Positions 6,205 to 11,607 of a stretch of DNA of 11,607 bases are shown here, one piece after another. This DNA is from Pseudomonadota bacterium (GTDB lineage Bacteria > Pseudomonadota > Alphaproteobacteria > Parvibaculales > Parvibaculaceae), in assembly GCA_021780275.1 (NCBI GenBank), contig JAJXZC010000200.1, positions 1 to 11,607 of the forward strand, read 5' to 3'. Position 1 is the stretch's first letter. The number at the start of each line of letters is the position of its first letter. The translations under genes were made by a program, and so were the position numbers. The notes beneath the pieces were generated by a model. It was not told where the DNA came from. It saw only the letters and a program-made list of their open reading frames with translations, and did no database searches.

Positions 6205-6603
6205 ATGACCGACGCGCTGGAACTCCTGAAACAAAACGCTCTTCCCTTTGCCGATCTCATGGGAATCGAGCTCGTTTCCGCCTCGTCCGACTGCGTGGAA
6301 GCAAAGCTCACCGTCCGCAAGGAGCACTGCACCCTCCCCGACATTCTTCATGGCGGCGCGATCATGGCGCTGGCCGACACGCTGGGCGGCATGGCGACCT
6401 TCCTCAATCTCGACAAGGGAGCTTCCACCACAACGGTCGAAAGCAAGACGAACTTCCTCAGCGCCGTTCCGCTGGGAGACACCGCATTGGCGCAATGCAC
6501 GCCGGTCCATCGCGGACGCAGGATCATGGTCTGGCAGACGCGCATCACGCGGGGCGACGGAAAGCTCGCCGCCGTCGTGACACAAACGCAAATGGTGCTT
6601 TGA
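6205..6603 (+). CDS. PaaI-like hotdog-fold thioesterase
   Basis: A 132-residue single-domain hotdog protein of the PaaI/YdiI group, expected to hydrolyse acyl- or aryl-CoA thioesters in the cytoplasm as a homotetramer. The signature is LPDILHGGAIMALADTLGG (44-62): HGG at 49-51 begins the central hot-dog helix, and Asp58 is at the position of the catalytic acidic residue. The later strands (TTTVESKTNFLSAVPLGD, 75-92; GRRIMVWQTRI, 104-114) also fit the family. An in-frame GTG at 6199 gives two more residues, but GAGG at 6196-6199 overlaps it and is 5 nt from ATG 6205, which I prefer. Its TGA directly abuts the stop of the opposing ModE-like gene. With the CoA enzymes nearby, a role in salvaging CoA from stalled intermediates is plausible but inferred. 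Confidence 0.9.
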   Translation: MTDALELLKQNALPFADLMGIELVSASSDCVEAKLTVRKEHCTLPDILHGGAIMALADTLGGMATFLNLDKGASTTTVESKTNFLSAVPLGDTALAQCTPVHRGRRIMVWQTRITRGDGKLAAVVTQTQMVL

Positions 6604-6999
6604 TCAGGGCTTGGCGAGCGCTCGCTCGATCAGCGCAATTTCGACCGCAGCCGCCTTCAGCGTCTTCTTCTCGATCGCGCGATAGGCATTGATAATATCC
6701 CTGCCCGTTTGCGTCAGAACGGCGCCACCGCCACGAGCCCCGCCCTGCTGCGTCGTCACGAGTTCATCGGTGAAGGTACGGTTGAGTTCGTCGATGAGCT
6801 GCCAGGCGCGGCGATAGGACATGTCCATGGCTCGCCCCGCCGCGCTGATCGATCCCTTTTCGTCGAGCAGTTCAAGCAGGCGCACCTTGCCGGGCCCAAG
6901 ACGTCCCTCATCATCGAAGTCGAGCCGAAGCGTCAGCCGCGTTTCCCTCGACGACACCTGCTTGGTACCGGCCCGTGTCGCATCGCTTTTGCGCGGCAT
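6604..6999 (-). CDS. ModE-type winged-helix regulator, DNA-binding domain only
   Basis: A 131-residue protein matching the N-terminal domain of the molybdate regulator ModE. After a basic leader come LGPGKVRLLELLDEKGSISAAGRAMDMSYRRAWQLIDELNRTF (about residues 34-76, the winged helix with its SYRRAW recognition helix). Then come the GGARGGGAVLTQTG wing and a helix with YRAIEKK. Full ModE adds two molybdate-binding TOBE/Mop domains, which are absent here; this short form is widespread in proteobacteria. The ligand, if any, and the targets are unknown, and no molybdate-transport gene is in the window. Start choice: ATG 6999 has GGGAGA about 5 nt upstream; the frame extends to 7053, but without a better signal. 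The stop TCA (minus-strand TGA) at 6604-6606 immediately follows the thioesterase TGA, making TGATCA. Confidence 0.88.
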   Translation of the reverse strand: MPRKSDATRAGTKQVSSRETRLTLRLDFDDEGRLGPGKVRLLELLDEKGSISAAGRAMDMSYRRAWQLIDELNRTFTDELVTTQQGGARGGGAVLTQTGRDIINAYRAIEKKTLKAAAVEIALIERALAKP

Positions 7000-7175
7000 G
7001 TTCTCTCCCGACTCGTCTGTGCAACATGATGCCCTGACTTGAGGACGTGACAAGGCCGAAGAAGCGGCCGATCTTCATTTCGGGGCAACCTGCCTGATGG
7101 GGGTCATGGCCTGCAGACGATGCTTCGTCCACGTTCTCGACATGCCCGCCGGACCGGCAACAGGAGAGACCGAGT
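7000..7175. other. 176-bp divergent gap, no clear promoter
   Basis: Lies between the ModE-like gene (minus) and the Cache protein gene (plus). I see the two ribosome-binding sites at its edges. I find no ModE-type TATATA palindrome, no strong -35/-10 pair, no hairpin and no small gene with coding character. Confidence 0.4.
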
Positions 7176-7952
7176 ATGATCCGAGCGCTAATGATCGCCC
7201 TCGCCTTCATGGCTTTCACCGCGACGGCCTCCGCCGCATCGAAGGCCGTGGCCGCATCGGACGATTTCAGCACCGACGGACGCGTGGCGCTCGGCGCCTA
7301 TCGCGCATTGGCCGAGGATCATCTCGCGGGGATTCTCGCCGCCGAGCGTGCGCTCGCCGCCACCTCCGACGCCCGGAGCGCCGACTGGGCAAGGATCAAG
7401 CCTGCGCTGTCCTCGCTCGCCAGGGACATCACGACCGAAGCCGCCGTCTGGTATGCCCTGCCGGATGGGCGCTACTACACCGCCGACGGCGACCTCAGCA
7501 AGGAGAGCCTGAAGGACCGCACCTATTTCCCCGATCTGCTCGCAGGCAAGGCGGTGGAAGGCGTGCTCGTCATCAGCAAATCGACCGGCCATCGCTCAAT
7601 CATCGTGGCGGCGCCGGTGACGAAGGATGGCAAAGTCGTCGGCGCCATCGGTGTTTCGGTTCGCGCCCGTCTGCTTGCAGCCATGATCGTGCAAAAGGCA
7701 CACATGCCTGACAATCTCATCTTCTATGCGCTGGATGGCGAAGGCCGCACCGCCATTCACAAGGACCCGGACCGCATGTTCGAGCATCCCGCCGACATGG
7801 GTGACCCGTCGCTCCGGGCAGCGGTCAACACGATCCTGAAAACGCCGCGCGGCGTCGTTTCCTACGAATTCCGCGGCAAGCGCAGAAAGGCCCTGTTCGA
7901 GACGTCAGGGATTTCCGGCTGGCACTTCGTGCTCGCGCGACCCGAGCCGTGA
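7176..7952 (+). CDS. Secreted stand-alone Cache-domain sensor protein
   Basis: A 258-residue protein with a Sec signal peptide, MIRALMIALAFMAFTATASA, cleaved probably after residue 20 (ASA before ASKA). The rest is a Cache (PAS-like extracellular sensor) domain. A long N-terminal helix (about 38-65) leads into VWYALPDGRYYTADGDLSKESLKDRTYFPDLLAGKAVEG (91-129) and SIIVAAPVTKDGKVVGAIGVSV (141-162), the typical dCache strands. A second, smaller membrane-distal-like half, LIFYALDGEGRTAIH (181-195), ends in GWHFVLA. Cache domains normally sit in chemoreceptors or sensor kinases between two membrane helices. Here there is no second membrane segment and no output domain, so the protein should be free in the periplasm. 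Start ATG 7176 has AGGAGA 8 nt upstream. Ligand and partner are unknown; it may be a binding protein for a separate receptor. Confidence 0.85.
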   Translation: MIRALMIALAFMAFTATASAASKAVAASDDFSTDGRVALGAYRALAEDHLAGILAAERALAATSDARSADWARIKPALSSLARDITTEAAVWYALPDGRYYTADGDLSKESLKDRTYFPDLLAGKAVEGVLVISKSTGHRSIIVAAPVTKDGKVVGAIGVSVRARLLAAMIVQKAHMPDNLIFYALDGEGRTAIHKDPDRMFEHPADMGDPSLRAAVNTILKTPRGVVSYEFRGKRRKALFETSGISGWHFVLARPEP

Positions 7953-7980
7953 TACGCAAACCCCGGCGAACGACGACCGA

Positions 7981-8445
7981 TCAGCGGCGGCGCGAAGTCT
8001 GAATGAGTTGTTCGAGCTCCCGCAGAAAACGCGAGCGATCCGCCTTGCCGAAGGCCGCATTGGCGCCCTTGATGTCGCCCGTCTCGCGCAGGTTCTTCAT
8101 CAGATCGCGCATGGCGAGCGCCATGCCTATGCTCTGCTCGGTGAAAAGGCTTCCATCGGGTCTTATCGCCCGGGCCGACTGTTTCAGGCAGCGCGCGGCA
8201 AGCGGAATATCGGACGTTACGCAAATATCGTCGGGTGCGATGTGCTCCACGATCCAGTCATCCGCCGCGTCCGGTCCTTCCGCCACCACCACGGGCCGCA
8301 CCAGCGGATGCCCGCTCGGGCGCATTCCACTGTTGCTGACGATATAGACAGGCAATCCATGGCGTTCGGCGACACGAACGACCTCGTCCTTTACAGGACA
8401 AGCATCGGCATCGATGTAGATTTCAAGTTTCGCGGGTTCGGACAA
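7981..8445 (-). CDS. YaiI/YqxD family protein (DUF188)
   Basis: A 154-residue member of the conserved YaiI/YqxD (UPF0178/DUF188) family. Near the N-terminus is the hallmark IYIDADACPVKDEV (9-22) with Asp12, Asp14, Cys16 and Lys19. Further motifs are VSNSGMRPSGHP (36-47), CVTSDIPLAARCL (75-87, a conserved Asp in a PIN-like setting) and GSLFTEQSIG (98-107). The fold is related to PIN/NYN-type nucleases, but the cellular role is not established. No ATG fits: the frame runs upstream through the AraC gene. TTG 8445 has CCGGAG 5 nt before it and yields the usual family N-terminus, so TTG is chosen. It starts 14 nt after the AraC stop, indicating cotranscription. It converges with the Cache gene, leaving 28 bp with no terminator-like hairpin. 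Confidence 0.9.
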   Translation of the reverse strand: MSEPAKLEIYIDADACPVKDEVVRVAERHGLPVYIVSNSGMRPSGHPLVRPVVVAEGPDAADDWIVEHIAPDDICVTSDIPLAARCLKQSARAIRPDGSLFTEQSIGMALAMRDLMKNLRETGDIKGANAAFGKADRSRFLRELEQLIQTSRRR

Positions 8446-8459
8446 GATAGCTCCGGGCG

Positions 8460-9473
8460 TCAATCGGCCGCCTTGGCGGCGGCTTCGGCGGCGGCATCGG
8501 GCGCCTGCGTCAAATCCGTTTCTCGCATGCTTCGCGGGGGATATCCATTCCACCGCTTGAAGGCCCGGCGAAAATTGGCCGCGTCGTCGAAGCCGAGAAG
8601 CTCGCCCACTTCGGCGATGGTGAGCTTCGTCTCGGCCAGATACTGCTTGGCAAGATGGTTTCGCACATCGTCCACGATCTGCATGAACGAGGTTGCCTCC
8701 TCGTCGAGCCGGCGCCGCAGCGTCCTTTCGCTCATGTTGAGCGATACGGCGACCTCCTTCGCGGAGGGAAAGCGTCCGCGCGAACTGAGAAGCGCATGTC
8801 GAACCTCGGACGCGCAGCCGCTCGCCGCATCCATCTCCCGCAGAAGCTTGTCGCACTGGCGCAGATACATCTCGGCGACGGCGTCATTCGCGGTCGGCAA
8901 GGGAAAATCCACCGCCGCCCGCGGTCCGAGAAACCGGTTCTGCGTCCGCCCGAAGAAAACCGGAAGGCCAAGAATGGCCTGATAGTTTTTTTCTTCCATA
9001 TGCGGAGCATGCGCAAAATCGAGGCTGCAGGCTGAAATATCCGAGCCCGACAGCTGTCGAATCACGGCCGTACCGGCGGCGAGGAACACCTCCGGCAAGA
9101 ACCACGGCGCACCCGGTACTTGAAATGGTGGCGTGAAGGTCAGAATCGCCTGCTCCGGCGTCAGCGCAAGGCTGACGCTGCCGCTACGGCTCCGCAGCGG
9201 ATTATGGCGAACAAGAATCTCCGCCGCCTGCCTCAACGTCCTGCAACTCATAAGGGCATGGCCCAATACGCCATGCGTGCCAATGTGAAGCGACGTACCA
9301 AGACGAAGTGCGAGCGTCGGGTCTTTAACCACAACAAGAACGCGGGCAAACAGATCGAAAAGCTCGTCCTCGTCGACAATGGCCTCGCGCTTCAGCCCGA
9401 ATTGCGCCGGGTCGTGACCGCACTCGCGTATCGCATTGGCGAAGGCTGAGACATAGGCAGGTTCAATACGCAT
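8460..9473 (-). CDS. AraC-family transcriptional regulator with arabinose-binding-type N-terminal domain
   Basis: A 337-residue regulator. Residues about 15-200 match the Arabinose_bd domain found in OruR/ArgR-like AraC members (GTSLHIGTHGVLGHALMSC at 59-77 and NRFLGPRAAVDFPLP at 179-193 are characteristic). Residues about 230-318 are the double helix-turn-helix: FPSAKEVAVSLNMSERTLRRRL (235-256), then LTIAEVGELLGFDDAANFRRAF (284-305) and KRWNGYPPRSMR. The tail (about 324-337) is Ala-rich low complexity. Start ATG 9473 gives the family N-terminus but has no clear Shine-Dalgarno; the leader is filled by TGACC boxes. It is divergent from the DUF1302 gene and cotranscribed with the YaiI gene. Relatives beside DUF1302/DUF1329 genes are common in steroid- or lipid-degrading proteobacteria. 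It probably activates the DUF1302 gene and represses itself; the inducer is unknown. Confidence 0.92.
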   Translation of the reverse strand: MRIEPAYVSAFANAIRECGHDPAQFGLKREAIVDEDELFDLFARVLVVVKDPTLALRLGTSLHIGTHGVLGHALMSCRTLRQAAEILVRHNPLRSRSGSVSLALTPEQAILTFTPPFQVPGAPWFLPEVFLAAGTAVIRQLSGSDISACSLDFAHAPHMEEKNYQAILGLPVFFGRTQNRFLGPRAAVDFPLPTANDAVAEMYLRQCDKLLREMDAASGCASEVRHALLSSRGRFPSAKEVAVSLNMSERTLRRRLDEEATSFMQIVDDVRNHLAKQYLAETKLTIAEVGELLGFDDAANFRRAFKRWNGYPPRSMRETDLTQAPDAAAEAAAKAAD

Positions 9474-9476
9474 CTT

Positions 9477-9514
9477 GTGACCGAAAGTGACCCTCTGGTT
9501 GACCGCTTGTGACC
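9477..9514. promoter_or_regulatory. AraC-type operator: two 16-bp direct repeats of paired TGACC boxes
   Basis: TGACC occurs at 9478, 9488, 9500 and 9510, that is with steps of 10, 12 and 10 bp. Seen as units, GTGACCGAAAGTGACC (9477-9492) and TTGACCGCTTGTGACC (9499-9514) match at 12 of 16 positions and are offset by 22 bp. Each unit offers two major-groove contacts one helix turn apart, which suits the two HTHs of one AraC monomer. The 22-bp offset suits a dimer on direct repeats. Confidence 0.65.
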
Positions 9515-9520
9515 TTTATA
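9515..9520 (-). promoter_or_regulatory. Possible -10 box (TATAAA) for the AraC gene
   Basis: Minus-strand TATAAA (9520-9515) with a weak TTTTCG -35 candidate (9542-9537) at 16 bp. Transcription would start near 9508, so the TGACC boxes would lie at and just after the start site, a placement suited to self-repression. This is position-based inference. Confidence 0.3.
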
Positions 9521-9532
9521 TGGACGCGACGC

Positions 9533-9538
9533 TATTCG
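9533..9538 (+). promoter_or_regulatory. Possible -10 box (TATTCG) for the DUF1302 gene
   Basis: A weak -10 box placed 18 bp after the last TGACC box (9509-9514). That box then occupies the -35 position, the usual layout of a promoter activated by an AraC-type protein. It predicts a leader of about 115 nt, in which I see no clear riboswitch. Confidence 0.3.
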
Positions 9539-9660
9539 AAAAGACCAGAGCGCTGTTGAGCAGGGAGGCCATCGCATCAGGGAGGGGCCCGCGCTTTGCT
9601 GAATCTGCGTGAAGAAATGCAAAACTAGTCAGAAACGCCGTCAGGTGAAAGAGGGGGATA

Positions 9661-11607
9661 ATGTCTTTCCGAATGGTTTCTCCGATACGTCGATATCGGA
9701 CCTTGGTACTAGCGGCCGCGACGGCGCTTCTGGCGTCCACGCCTGCGCTCGCGCTTGAAATGAAGTTTGGAGAGATCGACGGTCATCTCGATACGATCGT
9801 CTCCGCATCGGCCGGTATGCGGACGGCCGCGCAGAATTGCACACATATTTCGGTCTACAACGGCGGTTGCGCTGACAGCAGCGGTCGCACCTGGGACGTC
9901 AACAATGATGACGGGAACGTCAACGTCCAACGCGGAGAGATATTTTCCGCTCCCCTGAAAATTCTCTCAGAGTTGAGCCTGAAGTTTCAGAACTACGGAA
10001 TCTTCGTCAGCGGCAAGGCCTATTACGATCTCGCCGCCCACAATCTCGGCGACGGCAGCGGCGACTACGGTCCCATCGCGGCGACCGCGAATGGCGCGCC
10101 CGCCCAGCGGCGCTCGCTTGAGGATTACTACAAGGGCAGCGACGCCTACCGGCGGCAGCTGCGCGGCCTGAAGCTTCTCGACGCCTATGCTTATGGCAAC
10201 TTCGACGTTGCCGGACAGCCGTTGAACGTCCGCGCCGGTCGGCAGGTCGTCAACTGGGGTGAAAGCGCCTTCATACAAGGCGGCATCTCGTCCTTTCTGC
10301 CGATGGATGTGGGCGCGCTTTACCAGCCCGGCACCGAACTCAAGGAAGTATTCCTTCCGCAGAACACACTCTATGCGAGCCTCGGCCTGCCGAACGACTT
10401 CTCGATCGAGGGCATGTATATCGCCGAATGGGACAAGGCGACCCTGCCCGCATGCGGCAGCTTTTTCGGTGTCAGCGACGCTCTCGGCGACGGCTGCGCA
10501 TATGGAATGCTGTCAGGCGAAATGTACGCAAATGCTGACGGCACGATGCGCGACGGCAACGACCCGAACAGTCTGGCCATGCTCGTGCCCGTCGTCGTTC
10601 ATCGTACCCAGTCGCAGAATGCGCGCGAACAGGGCCAATGGGGCGCAGCGCTTCGCTATTACGCCGGCTGGCTCAACGACGGCACCGACATGGGCCTCTA
10701 TTTCGTGAACTTCCACAGCAAGCTGCCGATTGCGACCTTCACAGCCGACACGATGGGCGGCGGTTCCGCCGCCTTTACGCCCCACTTGTCGGACGCGGAC
10801 TGCTCGTTGGGTACCGGTCTTTTCGACGATGCGGGAAACCAGATCACAATGTGCCAGGCGTTGATGGGCCTGCTTGCGCAATACGGCAAGTTCGGCGCAC
10901 TCATCAACGATCCGTCGCTGAAGAACAAGCTCCTCCTTGCCCAGTATCCGACCGATATCCACATGATGGGTGGCAGCTTCAACACGACGATCCCGGTTCT
11001 GGGCGGCACAGCCCTGTCGGGCGAACTCGCCTATTACTCGAACATGCCGTTCCAGGTCGACATCACCGAGTTGCAGGGTGTCGATGCCGTCAATGGCGGC
11101 TTCACGCCTGCGCCGGGCGAAGACCCTCTCTATACAGGCGAGATGGTCGGCCAGGGCGAGGTCATTCCGGGGTATCGCCGCACCAGGGCGATGGTCGGCC
11201 AGTTCTACACGTTGTCGACCCTGACGCCTTCGAACTGGTTCGTGGAAGCGACGGGCGGCGATCTGCTGATCCTCGTGGCAAATGCCGGTTTTCAATATCT
11301 ACCAGATGCCGATGGCAACCGCTTCGCCATTCCCATGTCGTTCAAGACCCACGCAAACCCCGGTATGGCCGCTACCTATGGCGATGCATGCATCGCCGCC
11401 GGCACCTGCCATATTGAAGCCAAATATGCATCGGCCTTCTCGTGGGGATATCGCCTGATGGCTATGCAGCAATATGCGTCATCCTTCGGTTCCGCCTGGA
11501 ACCTGACGCCGAAGGTCATCTGGTATCACGACGTCTCCGGCTACTCGGCCGGCCCCATCGGACCCGGCTTTGTAGAAGGCACGAAGTCGCTCACGCTCGG
11601 CGTCAAC
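9661..11607 (+). CDS. DUF1302-family outer-membrane/export protein, 3' end cut by window edge
   Basis: An open frame of 649 codons that runs off the right edge with no stop. The Sec signal peptide is MSFRMVSPIRRYRTLVLAAATALLASTPALA, probably cleaved after residue 31. The mature part has alternating aromatic beta-strand character and the DUF1302 hallmark GRQVVNWGESAFIQGGIS (193-210), followed by FLPMDVGALYQPGTELKEVFLPQ (213-235). Several Cys pairs (for example in the ACGSFFGVSDALGDGCAYG stretch) sit in predicted loops. DUF1302 proteins are usually 550-700 residues, so most of the gene is present. They are commonly followed by a DUF1329 lipoprotein-like partner and an RND/MMPL-type transporter, and are associated with hydrophobic substrates such as steroids and fatty acids. 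That partner would lie just outside the window. The ribosome-binding site GAGGGGG is 4-5 nt before ATG 9661. Regulation is probably by the divergent AraC protein. Confidence 0.88.
   Translation, partial: MSFRMVSPIRRYRTLVLAAATALLASTPALALEMKFGEIDGHLDTIVSASAGMRTAAQNCTHISVYNGGCADSSGRTWDVNNDDGNVNVQRGEIFSAPLKILSELSLKFQNYGIFVSGKAYYDLAAHNLGDGSGDYGPIAATANGAPAQRRSLEDYYKGSDAYRRQLRGLKLLDAYAYGNFDVAGQPLNVRAGRQVVNWGESAFIQGGISSFLPMDVGALYQPGTELKEVFLPQNTLYASLGLPNDFSIEGMYIAEWDKATLPACGSFFGVSDALGDGCAYGMLSGEMYANADGTMRDGNDPNSLAMLVPVVVHRTQSQNAREQGQWGAALRYYAGWLNDGTDMGLYFVNFHSKLPIATFTADTMGGGSAAFTPHLSDADCSLGTGLFDDAGNQITMCQALMGLLAQYGKFGALINDPSLKNKLLLAQYPTDIHMMGGSFNTTIPVLGGTALSGELAYYSNMPFQVDITELQGVDAVNGGFTPAPGEDPLYTGEMVGQGEVIPGYRRTRAMVGQFYTLSTLTPSNWFVEATGGDLLILVANAGFQYLPDADGNRFAIPMSFKTHANPGMAATYGDACIAAGTCHIEAKYASAFSWGYRLMAMQQYASSFGSAWNLTPKVIWYHDVSGYSAGPIGPGFVEGTKSLTLGVN

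Noticed and set aside
7000..7175. ModE binding site between the ModE-like and Cache genes
   Set aside because: No TATATA-type palindrome is present. The GC-rich gap shows no convincing inverted repeat.
8446..8856. N-terminal extension of the YaiI frame into the AraC gene
   Set aside because: The extra 137 codons lie antisense to nothing but out of frame within the conserved AraC HTH region. The TTG at 8445 with its own ribosome-binding site explains the gene.
10513..11295. 260-codon minus-strand ORF inside the DUF1302 gene
   Set aside because: The DUF1302 reading frame has a signal peptide and a family motif and is open throughout. The opposite frame has no motif.

Overview
The window is GC-rich chromosomal DNA with tightly packed, short-spaced genes. 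Codon use, the protein families present and a GTCATCCCGGGC-type palindrome all suggest an alphaproteobacterium. The genus cannot be fixed from sequence reading alone. The theme is lipid, aromatic or xenobiotic catabolism with dedicated local regulators.

Region 1 (1-3039) is a divergent pair. A minus-strand operon reads SDR oxidoreductase (GTG start at 2206), acyl-CoA dehydrogenase of the FadE2/ACAD10-11 type, then a second SDR that runs off the left edge. A TetR-type repressor gene (2296-3039) diverges from it. The 89-bp gap holds overlapping promoters and an inverted repeat that looks like the operator. Region 2 (3052-5473) is a minus-strand unit: an SDR lacking the catalytic Tyr, a DsbA-fold 2-hydroxychromene-2-carboxylate isomerase-like protein joined to it by a TGATG overlap, and an HSL-family esterase. 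Its promoter has TTGACA at -35 and a perfect palindrome between -35 and -10. It converges on the TetR gene across a 28-nt perfect hairpin.

Region 3 (5484-7952) contains an intact ORF encoding only the zinc-ribbon and helix-turn-helix portion of an IS1595-type transposase, a PaaI-like hotdog thioesterase, a ModE N-terminal-domain-only regulator whose stop codon abuts the thioesterase stop (TGATCA), and a secreted stand-alone Cache-domain protein. Region 4 (7981-11607) holds a YaiI/YqxD (DUF188) protein starting at TTG, cotranscribed behind an AraC-family regulator with an arabinose-binding-type N-terminal domain. Divergent from these is a DUF1302-family outer-membrane/export protein with a signal peptide, cut by the right edge. 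The AraC/DUF1302 gap holds four phased TGACC boxes arranged as two 16-bp direct repeats 22 bp apart. This is what an AraC-family dimer would be expected to bind.

I see no CRISPR array, tRNA, rRNA or phage module. The most interesting material is regulatory (three candidate operators), together with an SDR without its catalytic Tyr, a DDE-less transposase-derived ORF, and an orphan secreted sensor domain. No wholly new system is evident.
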